From Nocardioides sp. (GTDB taxonomy: Bacteria > Actinomycetota > Actinomycetes > Propionibacteriales > Nocardioidaceae), in NCBI GenBank assembly GCA_002729525.1, contig PBYI01000009.1, forward strand, positions 62,001 to 126,000: a stretch of 64,000 bases of DNA, given 5' to 3'. Of the stretch, positions 19,879 through 31,711 are shown in pieces; the stretch's first letter is position 1; every line of letters begins with the position of its first letter. The notes beneath the pieces were generated by a model that worked only from the letters and a program-made list of their open reading frames with translations, was not told the DNA's origin and did not search any database. The position numbers were made by a program, and so were the translations under genes.

Positions 19879-21887
19879 TCCTCGATCTCCCCGGTGGCGG
19901 TGTTGACGGTGGGTGCGGTGCTCACGGCGCCAGTCTTGCGGGTCGCGTCGGTGCGGGCGACCGCCTCCTTGATCGCAGCGGCCGTGCGCGGGCCGATCCC
20001 CGGCACCTCCGCGAGCGCGTCGACCTCGGCCTCCCGGAGCTTCTTGAGCGACCCGAAGTGGCGCAGCAGCGTCTTGCGCCGCACCTCTCCGAGGCCGGGG
20101 ACGTCGTCGAGGGCGCTCTCGACCATCGACTTCGACCGGCGCGAGCGGTGGTGGGTGATCGCGAAGCGGTGCGCCTCGTCGCGGATCCGCTGGAGGAGGT
20201 AGAGGCCCTCCGACGACCGCGGGAGGATGACGGGGTCCCCCTCGGACGGCAGCCAGACCTCCTCGAGGCGCTTGGCGAGGCCGCAGACCGGGACGTCGTC
20301 GATGCCGAGCTCCTCCAGCGCCTGCTGCGCCGCGGCGACCTGGGGCGGTCCGCCGTCGACGACCACCAGACCGGGCGCGTAGGCGAACTTGCGTGGCCGG
20401 CCGGTCTCCGGGTCGACGAGCATCGGACCGGAGTCGTGGTCGCCGGGCTTCCAGTCCGAGCTCGACTGCTCGTCGAGGAGCCGCTTGAAGCGGCGGGTGA
20501 TGACCTCGTGCATCGAGGCGACGTCGTTCTGGCCGTCGACGCCGCGGATCACGAAGCGGCGGTACTCGCCCTTGCGGGCCAGGCCGTCCTCGAAGACCAC
20601 CATCGAGGCCACGACCTCGGTGCCCTGGAGGTTCGAGACGTCGTAGCACTCGATGCGCAGGGGCACCTCGTCGAGGTCGAGCGCCTCCCGGATCTCGTCG
20701 AGCGCACGGTTGCGGGTGGTCAGGTCGCTGGCGCGCTTGGTCTTGTGCAGCGCCAGCGACTGCCCGGCGTTGCGGGCGACCGTCTCCTGCAGCGTCTTCT
20801 TGTCGCCACGCTGCGGCACCCGGACCCGCACCCGGCTGCCGCGCAGGTCGGAGAGCAGCTCCTCGATCGTCTCGCTCTCCGGTGGCAGCGCGGGCACCAG
20901 CACCTCGCGGGGCACCGACTCCGGGTCGCCGGCGTACAGCTGGAGCAGGAAGTCCTCGACGAGCTCGGGCGTGCCGCCCTCGGCCACCCGGTCGGCCACC
21001 CAGCCGCGTTGGCCTCGGATGCGGCCGCCACGGACGTAGAAGATCTGGACCGCGACCTCGAGCGGGTCCTCGGCGAGCGCGATGACGTCGGCGTCCGCAC
21101 CGTCGCCGAGCACCACCGCCTGCTTCTCCAGGGCACGGTTGAGCGCACCGAGGTCGTCGCGCAGCCTGGCCGCGCGCTCGAACTCCATCGCGTCGGAGGC
21201 GGCGTACATCTCCTTCTCGATGCGGCGCACGAACGGCCGGGTCTGGCCGGCCATGAAGTCGCAGAAGTCGTCGACGATCTCGCGGTGCTCGTCGGCGCTC
21301 ACCTTGCCCACGCAGGGCGCCGAGCACTTCTCGATGTAGCCGAGCAGGCACGGTCGGCCGATCTGCTCCGAGCGCTTGAACACCCCGTTGCTGCACGAGC
21401 GCATCGGGAAGACACGGAGCAGGACGTCGACGGTCTCGCGGATCGCCCAGGCATGGGAGTAGGGGCCGAAGTAACGGGTGCCCTTCTTCTTGGCGCCGCG
21501 GCCGACCATCACCCGCGGGAACTCGTCGCCCACGGTCACCGCGAGCCAGGGGTAGGACTTGTCGTCGCGGTACTTCACGTTGAACCGCGGGTCGTACTCC
21601 TTGATCCAGGAGTACTCCAGCTGGAGCGCCTCGACCTCGGTGTTGACGACCGTCCACTCCACCGACGCTGCGGTGGTGACCATCGTGGCCGTGCGCGGGT
21701 GCAGCGTGGCGATGTCGGCGAAGTACGACGACAGCCGCGAGCGGAGGTTCTTCGCCTTGCCGACGTAGATCACGCGGCCCGACGGGTCGCGGAAGCGGTA
21801 GACGCCCGGCTGGGTCGGGATCGACCCCTGCTCGGGACGGTACGACGCGGGGCCGCGGGTGGCGCGGGGCCGTCGGGTCGGTGGCAC
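19875..21887 (-). CDS. uvrC: Excinuclease ABC subunit C
   Basis: A 670-residue nucleotide-excision-repair nuclease. The N-terminal GIY-YIG domain is visible as [20 protein letters not shown], followed by the Cys-bearing SCSNGVF region, a UvrB-binding segment ([18 protein letters not shown]), the RNase H-like C-terminal nuclease ([19 protein letters not shown] with catalytic Asp, [11 protein letters not shown]) and a tandem helix-hairpin-helix ending in [13 protein letters not shown]. The GTG start is preceded at exactly six bases by TAGGGT on the minus strand (21894-21899) with no ribosome-binding site, so a leaderless start is likely. No LexA-like box was seen here, unlike uvrA. Confidence 0.96.
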   Translation of the reverse strand: MPPTRRPRATRGPASYRPEQGSIPTQPGVYRFRDPSGRVIYVGKAKNLRSRLSSYFADIATLHPRTATMVTTAASVEWTVVNTEVEALQLEYSWIKEYDPRFNVKYRDDKSYPWLAVTVGDEFPRVMVGRGAKKKGTRYFGPYSHAWAIRETVDVLLRVFPMRSCSNGVFKRSEQIGRPCLLGYIEKCSAPCVGKVSADEHREIVDDFCDFMAGQTRPFVRRIEKEMYAASDAMEFERAARLRDDLGALNRALEKQAVVLGDGADADVIALAEDPLEVAVQIFYVRGGRIRGQRGWVADRVAEGGTPELVEDFLLQLYAGDPESVPREVLVPALPPESETIEELLSDLRGSRVRVRVPQRGDKKTLQETVARNAGQSLALHKTKRASDLTTRNRALDEIREALDLDEVPLRIECYDVSNLQGTEVVASMVVFEDGLARKGEYRRFVIRGVDGQNDVASMHEVITRRFKRLLDEQSSSDWKPGDHDSGPMLVDPETGRPRKFAYAPGLVVVDGGPPQVAAAQQALEELGIDDVPVCGLAKRLEEVWLPSEGDPVILPRSSEGLYLLQRIRDEAHRFAITHHRSRRSKSMVESALDDVPGLGEVRRKTLLRHFGSLKKLREAEVDALAEVPGIGPRTAAAIKEAVARTDATRKTGAVSTAPTVNTATGEIEE

Positions 21888-21970
21888 TCGCCCACCCTAC
21901 GAGCGGGCACCGACACCTCCGGGGAGGGTCGTCCCCTCCCCGGCCCCGTGGTGGCGGACCTCTCCCGGAC

Positions 21971-22456
21971 TCAGCCGATGGAGAGCTGGTCGCCGTCGAC
22001 GCTCACGTCGACGGCCGGCAGCGCACTGCTCGCCGGACCGCCGAGCACCTCGCCGGTGCTGACGTCGAACGTCGAGCCGTGGCACGGGCAGTTGATGGTG
22101 TCGGTGACCGAGCCGACCAGGCAGCCGGTGTGGGTGCAGACCGCGCTGAACGCCTTGAAGTCGCCCTCGGACGGCTGGGTCACCACGACCTCCTGGTCGG
22201 AGAGGACGACGCCGCCGCCGACGGGGACGTCGGCAGTCGCCAGTCCGCCGGACGACGTCGAGCCCGAATCGGAGGAGCCGGAGTCGCCGGAGTCGCCGGA
22301 GTCGCCGGAGTCGCCGGAGTCACCCGTGGTGTCGGTGGCGGTGTCGGAGGTGTCGTCGCTGCTGCAGGCGGCGAGGACGGGAAGCGAGAGTCCGACAGTC
22401 GCGGCTCCGGAGAGGGCACGGCGACGGCTGACGGCGGAGGGACGGGCTGTGGTCAC
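21971..22456 (-). CDS. Rieske [2Fe-2S] domain lipoprotein
   Basis: A 161-residue secreted Rieske protein. Residues 1-31 are a twin-arginine signal (SRRRALSGAATVG) ending in the lipobox LAAC, so it should be exported folded by Tat and lipid-anchored. A low-complexity linker of repeated Gly-Asp-Ser follows. The Rieske domain has both cluster motifs, CTHTGC and CPCHGS, with the linking SVTDTIN stretch and the terminal ALPAVDVSVDGDQLSIG strand. It resembles stand-alone actinobacterial Rieske lipoproteins rather than the QcrA subunit of the bc complex. The electron partner is unknown. It lies alone between uvrA and uvrC. Confidence 0.88.
   Translation of the reverse strand: MTTARPSAVSRRRALSGAATVGLSLPVLAACSSDDTSDTATDTTGDSGDSGDSGDSGDSGSSDSGSTSSGGLATADVPVGGGVVLSDQEVVVTQPSEGDFKAFSAVCTHTGCLVGSVTDTINCPCHGSTFDVSTGEVLGGPASSALPAVDVSVDGDQLSIG
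22281..22322 (-). repeat. 9-bp tandem repeat in the Rieske linker
   Basis: Four perfect copies and a degenerate fifth of GAGTCGCCG (plus-strand reading) encode the Gly-Asp-Ser linker between lipobox and Rieske domain. In-frame nonamers can change copy number by slippage without breaking the gene. Confidence 0.9.
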
Positions 22457-22559
22457 GTGACGCTCCTCGGGCTGGCCGGCCCGGCGGCCGGTCGGTGGGA
22501 GGAGCGTAGCCAGCCGGCCCTGGGGGCGTCCCCGAGCCGCGCTGGCAGCATGCTGTGCG

Positions 22560-25550
<2,991 letters not shown>

Positions 25551-25629
25551 TGCCGTCCTCGAGGTCGGTCGATGCTCGGTCGTGAGGTCGAGATGGTGCG
25601 GGGAGTCCTGCCCGTCGAGGGGGAAGTGG

Positions 25630-25645
25630 TCGAACAGGTGTTCGC
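25630..25645. promoter_or_regulatory. LexA (SOS) box-like operator upstream of uvrA
   Basis: TCGAACAGGTGTTCGC matches the actinobacterial/Gram-positive SOS consensus TCGAAC-N4-GTTCGA at all positions but the last. On the minus strand it lies just downstream of a TAGGCT -10-like hexamer (25648-25653), so a bound repressor would cover the uvrA transcription start. uvrA is a classic SOS gene. Confidence 0.7.
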
Positions 25646-25731
25646 ACAGCCTACCGGTCGTCACCACCGCCCCGAGGGGTGCCCGTACGGTCTCACGCAC
25701 CTCCGACACCCCCGGGTGCCAGGATGGCCGG

Positions 25732-26430
25732 GTGACCGACCTGGACGCCCTGCGCCGCCTGCCGGGAGCCGAGTCCGCTCTCGCCGACGTCCTCGCCGCC
25801 CTCCCGGACGCCGCCTGGTCCGAGCCGTCCGCACTTCCCGGCTGGACCCGCGGCCACGTCGTGGCGCACCTGGTGCTCAACGCCGAGGGCATGGCCGCGG
25901 CGGTCACTGCCGTCCGCGAGGGGCGGCCCGCGACGCTCTACGCGTCCCAGGAGGCCCGGGACGGTGACATCGAGGGCACGGCCACGGCAGACCCGACGGT
26001 GCTCCGTGACCGGCTGCGTACGGCGACGACGGTGCTGGCCGCCGCGCTCGCCAGCCTGCCCGACCAGCCGCCGGAGGTGGACACGGCGTTCGTGCCGCGC
26101 GTGCCCGGGAGCGACCGGGGCTTCGTGATCGGTGAGCTGCCGTGGATGCGCGAGCGGGAGGTCCGCATCCACCTGGTCGACCTCGACGTGGGCCACGGGC
26201 ACCGCGCCTGGCCGGCCACCTTCAGCGAGCAGCTCGTCACCTCGCTCGCCGTCCGCGTCGACGCCACGCTCAGCGCGTCGGACGCCGACCGCACCTGGCA
26301 CGACGCGCAGGACACGGCCACGGTCGTGACCGGTTCGCTGGCCGACCTGGCCTGGTGGCTCACCGGGCGAGGTGCGGGCGGGGGGCTGTCGGCCGACGGC
26401 GGACCGCTCCCCCACGTCGCGCCATGGTGA
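25732..26430 (+). CDS. Maleylpyruvate isomerase family mycothiol-dependent enzyme
   Basis: A 232-residue protein of the DinB/MDMPI fold. The N-terminal four-helix part contains [21 protein letters not shown], whose His residues match the metal-binding positions, and a second metal region follows in [17 protein letters not shown]. The family uses mycothiol as a thiol cofactor for isomerase or S-transferase reactions. The GTG start is preceded by CAGGAT and six bases, close to the leaderless pattern seen elsewhere here. It is followed 46 bases downstream by a metallo-beta-lactamase gene, and the two may act together in thiol-linked detoxification, which is inference. Confidence 0.85.
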   Translation: MTDLDALRRLPGAESALADVLAALPDAAWSEPSALPGWTRGHVVAHLVLNAEGMAAAVTAVREGRPATLYASQEARDGDIEGTATADPTVLRDRLRTATTVLAAALASLPDQPPEVDTAFVPRVPGSDRGFVIGELPWMREREVRIHLVDLDVGHGHRAWPATFSEQLVTSLAVRVDATLSASDADRTWHDAQDTATVVTGSLADLAWWLTGRGAGGGLSADGGPLPHVAPW

Positions 26431-26476
26431 CCCGCCCGACCACCCCACGCCCATCCCGCACCGACAAGGAGAACCC

Positions 26477-27157
26477 GTGACCGACTACACCGGACAGGTG
26501 ACCGCCGGCGACGACGCCCAGACCCGCGACCTCGGCTGCCTCAGCGTCACCAAGGTCGCCGTCGACGAGAAGATGAGCAACAACTGCTACCTGCTGCGCT
26601 GCCGCGAGTCCGGGGCCCAGCTGCTCGTGGACGCCGCCGACGACGCCGAGACCCTGCTCGGTCTCATCGGCGACGCCGGCCTCACCACGGTCGTCACCAC
26701 CCACCAGCACTGGGACCACCACCGCGCGCTCGCGCGGATCGTCGACGCGACCGGCGCCGACGTGCTCGTCGGTGCGCCCGACGCCGACGCGGTGACCGAG
26801 CAGACCGGCGTACCTGTCACCCGGCGCCTCGAGCACGGCGACACCGTGACGGTCGGCTCCTGCGACCTCTCGGTCATCGCGCTGGCCGGCCACACCCCCG
26901 GCTCGGTCGCGCTCGTGCACGACGACCGGCCCGAGGGCGGCGTACCGCACCTGTTCACCGGCGACTCGCTGTTCCCCGGCGGCGTCGGCAACACCTTCGG
27001 CGACGACGCCGCCTTCGCCCAGCTCATCGACGAGGTCGAGACCAAGGTGTTCGGCACGTTGCCGGACGAGACCTGGTTCTACCCCGGCCACGGCGACGAC
27101 TCGACGCTCGGCGCGCAGCGCCCGCACCTCGCGGAGTGGCGCGAGCGCGGCTGGTAG
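26477..27157 (+). CDS. MBL-fold metallohydrolase, glyoxalase II-like
   Basis: A 226-residue metallo-beta-lactamase-fold hydrolase. Metal ligands are visible as THQHWDHH (HxHxDH), the His in LAGHTPGS, the bridging Asp in FTGDSLFPGGVG and the last His in YPGHGDDS. The order and length fit GloB-like thiolester hydrolases; in actinobacteria such enzymes often act on mycothiol adducts. The GTG start has AAGGAG six to seven bases upstream. Pairing with the mycothiol-dependent family protein just before it supports a shared detoxification role. Confidence 0.88.
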   Translation: MTDYTGQVTAGDDAQTRDLGCLSVTKVAVDEKMSNNCYLLRCRESGAQLLVDAADDAETLLGLIGDAGLTTVVTTHQHWDHHRALARIVDATGADVLVGAPDADAVTEQTGVPVTRRLEHGDTVTVGSCDLSVIALAGHTPGSVALVHDDRPEGGVPHLFTGDSLFPGGVGNTFGDDAAFAQLIDEVETKVFGTLPDETWFYPGHGDDSTLGAQRPHLAEWRERGW

Positions 27158-27222
27158 TCCCACGCCGTATGCCCGGCCGGGCACGCCCCGTGAGCGCTCG
27201 GACGGCGTACGTCGTGTCGCGG

Positions 27223-27564
27223 TCAGGCCGCGCGGACCAGCTCCGGGACCGTCCCTGCGCTGAGGTGGACCGCGACGTCGTGGTCGCTCAGCGAGGACTC
27301 GCAGAGCTCCGCGAGGGCCGCGCCGTCGTAGGCCATCGTCCAGGTCCACACCCGGACGGGGTCGAGCGCGGCACGGTGCACCCGGTCGCACACCTCCCAC
27401 ACCCGGTGCTCGGCGACGCCGTGCGCCCGGACGAGCTGCTCCAGGTCCTGCTCGGTCGCGCGACGGGGGTCGCGAGCGACGCTCAGCAGGCGACGCCGGG
27501 TCGCGACGTCGTGGACGAGGCGACGGGGGCCGGCGACGAGGGTGGACCACAGGGTTGCGAGCAC
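27223..27564 (-). CDS. Small protein of unknown function, related to the gene at 27836
   Basis: A 113-residue protein starting at GTG 27564 (VLATLWSTLV). It is mostly helical, with a basic N-terminal half (GPRRLVHDVATRRRLLSVAR) and a tryptophan-rich centre VRVWTWTMAYDGAALAEL, ending LSAGTVPELVRAA. The last 75 residues align by eye with the neighbouring product, including D-AL, H and GTVP-L positions, so the two are paralogs. Unlike its neighbour it has no membrane anchor. A longer start is open upstream but Arg/Pro-rich and unlikely. Function is unknown. Confidence 0.6.
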   Translation of the reverse strand: MLATLWSTLVAGPRRLVHDVATRRRLLSVARDPRRATEQDLEQLVRAHGVAEHRVWEVCDRVHRAALDPVRVWTWTMAYDGAALAELCESSLSDHDVAVHLSAGTVPELVRAA

Positions 27565-27722
27565 GGTGGACTCCAGATCAGGACGGGCGGGGCCCGGGGG
27601 GATTCGGGGGTCGGACCCGAGGTGGGGGTGGTCCGCCTGCCTCCGACCCTCCCCCGCGCAGCGGGTCGGGCGCGCCCTGCTGCCGTCCCTTCCGCGTCTA
27701 GTCATTCCGGGCCAGGGAGCAC

Positions 27723-27762
27723 ACCGACCGGCACCGTCGCGCGGGCGACGGTGCCGGTCGGT
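27723..27762. terminator. Long perfect hairpin, probable terminator
   Basis: An 18-bp perfect stem (left arm ACCGACCGGCACCGTCGC, 27723-27740; right arm 27745-27762) with a GCGG loop, placed 74 bases downstream of the minus-strand gene ending at 27836. It has no U tract, as is usual for actinobacterial stem-only terminators. Confidence 0.65.
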
Positions 27763-27835
27763 GGAGGGGCAGCCGCGACGGCGGTGGTGCGTGGGGGACC
27801 GCCGTGACCTGGTCGGGGGTGCGCTGCGTCGAACC

Positions 27836-28375
27836 TCAGGCGGCGAGGTCGCCGCGGCGGCGCGCGATGCGGCCGCCGCCGGGCAGGGTGCCGGGGCCGA
27901 AGACGGCCGGCATGGGGCGACGCGACTCCGCGACCGGCGCGGCGGTCGGGGCGACGGCCGCCTCGGCGCCGGCGACGTCGAGGCCGTTGGCCGACGCGAA
28001 GAGCGAGAGCTCCTCGAGGTCCGGCACGGTGCCGTTGCCGATGTGCATGAGGAGGTCCTGGTGCGGAAGGTCCGCCGCGACCACGACGCTCAGCGCGCGG
28101 GCGTCGAACTGGCGCAGCCACAGCCACATCGTGAACGGGCGGATGCCGTCGTCGGCCGCCTTCTCGGTGACGAAGCGGGCCTGCTCGCGCGAGACGCCGT
28201 CGGCGACCAGCTCGGTGAGGATGTCGGCGTACGTCGCGCGGGTCGGCTGCGCCTCGACGAGGGCCCGACGGCGGGCGGCGGCGCGGTGGAGTGAGCGCTC
28301 GGTGGCGGGACGGGCGGCCACGAGGGCGGACACGACGGTGGCGGCAGTGACGACCAGGACGAGAACGGTGACCAT
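27836..28375 (-). CDS. Membrane-anchored protein of unknown function, paralog of the 27223 gene
   Basis: A 179-residue protein starting at ATG 28375 with GGAAGGA upstream. Residues 1-22 form a single membrane span (TVLVLVVTAATVVSALVAA), followed by basic helices RSLHRAAARRRALVEA and a domain with FTMWLWLRQFDARALSVVVA and LMHIGNGTVPDLEEL. This domain aligns with the smaller neighbour's VRVWTWTMAYDGAALAEL and LSAGTVPEL. The C-terminal 50 residues are low complexity. Nothing indicates an enzymatic function. The pair may be a lineage-specific family. Confidence 0.65.
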   Translation of the reverse strand: MVTVLVLVVTAATVVSALVAARPATERSLHRAAARRRALVEAQPTRATYADILTELVADGVSREQARFVTEKAADDGIRPFTMWLWLRQFDARALSVVVAADLPHQDLLMHIGNGTVPDLEELSLFASANGLDVAGAEAAVAPTAAPVAESRRPMPAVFGPGTLPGGGRIARRRGDLAA

Positions 28376-28714
28376 GGGGGGTCCTTCCGTCGCCGACCCC
28401 GGCGGGGTCGACGTGTGGGGGGGGTGTGGGGGTGGGGTGTCGGTTGGTGCTGCGCCGGCGCGTGGGGCGGCCGACACCTGGCACAACGGGGCATCACCGG
28501 CGGGGTCACGCGTTACCGATCTGTTGATCTCTCCGGTCTGGACCAGTGGGATCCAGGCGGGGTCGTCCGGAGCGGCGTTACCGTCCCGTGGATCTTGCAC
28601 CCGACCGCGGGCGCCCGCGTCGGCCTGCCACGACGTGACCGCCGCGACGCACGACGTGGCGCAGGACGTGGCGCACCACCGCTCGGCGGCCCGGGCCGGA
28701 TAACGTTGCGCCTC
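28376..28714. other. Divergent intergenic region with a G-quadruplex-like run
   Basis: This 339-base gap separates divergent genes. At 28417-28437 the plus strand reads G8-TGT-G5-T-G4, a dense G-run with quadruplex-forming potential, lying some 40 bases upstream of the minus-strand gene's start. A TAACGT hexamer at 28701-28706, eight bases before the GTG, can be the -10 of the sulfotransferase gene. No open frame in the rest looks real. Confidence 0.5.
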
Positions 28715-29320
28715 GTGATCATCAGCGACTCCCACCGGATGCTCTTCGTGCACGTCCAGAAGACCGGCGGCGTCACGATGACCAACCTCATCAAAAGCCA
28801 GGTCGACGACGTCCGCTCGAACCAGAAGCGGCACGCTCCCCTGCGGCGGATCCTGAAGAAGGAGCCGGCGCTCACCCACTACTGGATCTTCGGCTACGTC
28901 CGGAACCCGTGGGACCGGATGGTCTCGTGGTGGTCGATGATCGAGAACTGGCGCGACTGGAGCGACCGCAAGGGCATCGAGACCTCCGAGCGGTGGAACC
29001 CATTCTGGCGGGGATCGATGGAGTACGACTCCTTCTCCGACTTCGTGCTGCGCGGCACCGACGACTTCCCGCGGCTGCGCCGCCCGCAGATCGACTACCT
29101 CACCGCGCCGGGGCGCCGCGCCGACTTCATCGGCCGGACCGAGAACCTCACCGCCGACTCCCGCTTCGCTCTCGAGCACTTCGGCCTGTCGACCGAGGGC
29201 CTCGGGCACGACAACAAGTCCAAGCGCGAGGGATACCGGGAGTACTACGACGACGCCACGCGCAAGCGGGTCGCCGACGTCTTCGCCAAGGACGTCACCG
29301 AGTTCGGCTACGAGTTCTGA
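28715..29320 (+). CDS. Sulfotransferase family protein
   Basis: A 201-residue cytosolic sulfotransferase-fold protein. The PAPS 5'-phosphosulfate loop is LFVHVQKTGGVTMTN near the N-terminus and the 3'-phosphate region is GYVRNPWDRMVSWW; the acidic/aromatic NWRDWSDRKG segment lies between cofactor and acceptor regions. This is the compact family-2 type, usually acting on carbohydrates or lipids. GTG 28715 fits the -10 spacing; an internal ATG at 28739 would cut into the first strand. It stands alone, and its stop forms part of a hairpin facing the convergent SDR gene. The acceptor is unknown. Confidence 0.85.
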   Translation: MIISDSHRMLFVHVQKTGGVTMTNLIKSQVDDVRSNQKRHAPLRRILKKEPALTHYWIFGYVRNPWDRMVSWWSMIENWRDWSDRKGIETSERWNPFWRGSMEYDSFSDFVLRGTDDFPRLRRPQIDYLTAPGRRADFIGRTENLTADSRFALEHFGLSTEGLGHDNKSKREGYREYYDDATRKRVADVFAKDVTEFGYEF

Positions 29321-29352
29321 GCGGGGCCGTCAGGGCCGTCCCGACCGCTCAG
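29317..29352. terminator. Bidirectional hairpin between convergent genes
   Basis: The 8-bp arms CTGAGCGG and CCGCTCAG enclose a 20-base G/C-rich loop and overlap both stop codons, as expected for a shared terminator between the sulfotransferase and SDR genes. Confidence 0.4.
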
Positions 29353-30053
29353 GTACCTGCGCGGAACGTGGGCACGCCGAGCGGGCGCGCCGGGTAGTCG
29401 AGCTCGGCCCGCCAGGCGCCCTCGGCCTGCTCCCACGACGCGCGCACCGCGCGGGCCACGGCCGAGCGGGCGAAGGTGCCCTCCTCGGCGAGCGTGCCGC
29501 GCACGGTCACCGACACCGCGCGGATGCCGTCGTCGCGCAGGGTCTCGTCGAGACTCAGCACAAGGTTGCGCACGCCCGCCTTCTGCACGCCGAGCGATGC
29601 CGCCCGGTGCCACGGCTCGTCGGCGGCCATGCTGCCGGTGACCGACACCCGGGAGCCGGCTCCGAGAAACGGACGGGCCGCCTGGACGACCGAGAGCAGT
29701 GCACCGACCCCCAGCGCGACGTCCTCGGCCAGCTCGGCCGGGGTGAGCTCCAGCGGGTCGCACTCGCGAAAGGCGCTGGGGTTGAAGTGCACGGCGCGCA
29801 GCGGCGCCTCCGGCCCGGCGCCGAGCTCGGTGCAGGCGTCCGTCACGGCGCGCCGGGTCGCCACGTCGTCGGTGAGGTCGACGACGTACGCCGCCACCGG
29901 CACCAGCGCGGCCAGCTCGGCGCGCAGCTCCTCGACCGCGTCGGCGTCCGCACCCAGGAGCGCGAGCGGGTGTCCCTCGGCCGCGACCAGCCGCGCCAGG
30001 TGTCCGCTCACGCCGGGACCCGCTCCCGCTACCAGCACCCCGCTCGTCGTCAT
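29349..30053 (-). CDS. Atypical short-chain dehydrogenase/reductase
   Basis: A 234-residue Rossmann protein. The N-terminal glycine motif reads VLVAGAGPGVSGHLARL and the Asp-containing cofactor loop VVDLTDD is present. The catalytic Ser region is VSVTGSMAADE and Lys is kept in GVQKAG, but the position four before Lys, normally Tyr of YxxxK, is Leu. It may therefore lack classical dehydrogenase activity. The ATG is preceded at six bases by TAGGGT (minus strand, 30060-30065), indicating leaderless transcription. It lies 34 bases from the next gene, which shares its orientation. Confidence 0.85.
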   Translation of the reverse strand: MTTSGVLVAGAGPGVSGHLARLVAAEGHPLALLGADADAVEELRAELAALVPVAAYVVDLTDDVATRRAVTDACTELGAGPEAPLRAVHFNPSAFRECDPLELTPAELAEDVALGVGALLSVVQAARPFLGAGSRVSVTGSMAADEPWHRAASLGVQKAGVRNLVLSLDETLRDDGIRAVSVTVRGTLAEEGTFARSAVARAVRASWEQAEGAWRAELDYPARPLGVPTFRAGT

Positions 30054-30087
30054 GGCGCCACCCTAGGCAGGACGTCGGGACGGAGCG

Positions 30088-31131
30088 TCAGAGCAGGGTC
30101 TCGGCGACCTTGTGCACGTCCGCCGGTGACTGCAGCGAGAGCAGCATCGTGGTGACGCCGCTCTCCTCCCACGCCGCGACCTTCTCGCGCACCTCGCCGG
30201 CCTCGCCGACCACGTGCAGGTCCTCGACGAGGGCGTCGGGCACGAGCGCGGCCGCCGCGTCGCGGTCGCCGGCCAGGAAGTGCTCCTGGACCCGGTCGGC
30301 GAGGTCGCCGTATCCCATCCGGACGAAGACGTCCTTGTGGAAGTTGGCCTCCTTGGCTCCCATGCCGCCCATGTAGAGCGCCACCATCGGGCGCAGCGCG
30401 TCGAGGACGAACGCCTTCTCCTCGGCGGTCTCGACGACCTGCACGTGCGCCGTCGCGGCGATCTCGAAGTCTGCGCGGGACCGACGCGCGCCCGGGCGGG
30501 CGAAGCCCTCGTCGAGCCAGTCGGCGTACATGTGGGCGCTGCCGGGTGAGTAGAAGAGCGGGATCCAGCCGTCGGCGATCTCGGCGGTCTGGGCGACGTT
30601 CCTGGGGCCCTCGGCGCCGAGCCAGATCGGGACGTCGGCGCGCAGCGGGTGGACGATCGGCTTGAGGGGCTTGCCGAGGCCGACCGCACCGTCGCCGGCG
30701 TACGGGAGCGGGTAGTGCGGGCCGTCGTTGGTCACAGGGCCCTCGCGGCGCAGCACCTGGCGCACGATGTCAACGACCTCGCGGGTGCGGGCGAGCGGCT
30801 TGGCGAACGGCTGGCCATACCAGCCCTCGACGACCTGCGGGCCGCTCACGCCCATACCCAGCACGAACCGGCCACCGGAGAGGTGGTCGAGGGTCAGCGC
30901 GTGCATCGCGATCGACGCGGGCGTGCGGCCCGACATCTGCACGATCGAGGTGCCCAGGCGCACGCGGGACGTCGATCGACCCCACCACGCCAGCGGCGTG
31001 AACGCGTCGGAGCCCCAGGCCTCCGCGGTGAAGACGGCGTCGAAGCCGCTCTCCTCCGCCGCGCCGACCAGCGCCTCGACCCCGGCGGGCGGCTGCGCGC
31101 CCCAGTACCCCAGCTGCAGTCCGAGCTTCAC
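30088..31131 (-). CDS. LLM-class F420-dependent oxidoreductase
   Basis: A 347-residue luciferase-like monooxygenase barrel. Typical elements are KLGLQLGYWGAQPP at the start, EESGFDAVFTAEAWGSDAFTPL, LGTSIVQMSGRTPASIAMHALTLDHLSGGRFVLGMGVSGPQVVEGW and VPIWLGAEGPRNVAQTAEIADGW. These match actinobacterial F420-dependent members rather than FMN-dependent luciferases. GTG 31131 was chosen because the protein then begins directly at the first barrel strand. The substrate is unknown. Confidence 0.9.
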   Translation of the reverse strand: MKLGLQLGYWGAQPPAGVEALVGAAEESGFDAVFTAEAWGSDAFTPLAWWGRSTSRVRLGTSIVQMSGRTPASIAMHALTLDHLSGGRFVLGMGVSGPQVVEGWYGQPFAKPLARTREVVDIVRQVLRREGPVTNDGPHYPLPYAGDGAVGLGKPLKPIVHPLRADVPIWLGAEGPRNVAQTAEIADGWIPLFYSPGSAHMYADWLDEGFARPGARRSRADFEIAATAHVQVVETAEEKAFVLDALRPMVALYMGGMGAKEANFHKDVFVRMGYGDLADRVQEHFLAGDRDAAAALVPDALVEDLHVVGEAGEVREKVAAWEESGVTTMLLSLQSPADVHKVAETLL

Positions 31132-31181
31132 GACGTGAACCCTGCCACATCGCGCGGCCCCGTCGGGGCGCGCGGGACGGG

Positions 31182-31628
31182 TCAGGCGTACAGGCAGAAC
31201 GGGTTGCCGACCGGGTCGAGCAGCACGCGTACGTCGTCCTGCGGCTGGTCCTCGGCGAGCCGGCCACCCAGCTCGAGCGCGTGCGCGACGGCGGTGTCCA
31301 GGTCGGTCACCTCGACGTCGAGGTGCATCACCATCCGCGGACTCCCCGACCGGGCTGGCCAGGCGGGCGGCTCGTAGTGCTCGTCGCGCTGGAAGGCCAG
31401 GTAGGCGACGCCCTCCCCCGCGTCGAGCGCGATCGACTCGCCGTCGTACTCCTCGGGCCTCCACAGCGGCCACCCCAGGACGGCCGCGTAGAAGCGCGCC
31501 AGCGCGAGCGGGTCGGGACAATTGACGTAGACGCCCCACCAGTCGCGGCGCTGCCAGCGGTCGGTGCGGCTGTCAGTCGGCGGACGGCCCCGGCCGCGGA
31601 GCCCGGACGGTGGCACGGGGTCGCTCAT
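31182..31628 (-). CDS. VOC-family (glyoxalase/dioxygenase-like) protein
   Basis: A 148-residue vicinal-oxygen-chelate protein with one visible beta-alpha-beta-beta-beta repeat pair: VYVNCPDPLALARFYAAVLGW and MHLDVEVTDLDTAVAHALELGG, ending VLLDPVGNPFCLY. It is the common actinobacterial type of uncertain substrate. The first 27 residues are a basic Pro/Arg-rich extension. The ATG lies six bases after TACGGT on the minus strand, without ribosome-binding site, fitting leaderless initiation. Confidence 0.88.
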   Translation of the reverse strand: MSDPVPPSGLRGRGRPPTDSRTDRWQRRDWWGVYVNCPDPLALARFYAAVLGWPLWRPEEYDGESIALDAGEGVAYLAFQRDEHYEPPAWPARSGSPRMVMHLDVEVTDLDTAVAHALELGGRLAEDQPQDDVRVLLDPVGNPFCLYA

Positions 31629-31711
31629 CGCAGCACCGTACGCCGGCCGCGCGGCGTTCGCGCTGCGCGAACAGGGCCCCGTCGCGGCCCGCGAGCGCCT
31701 AGATTCCGACC

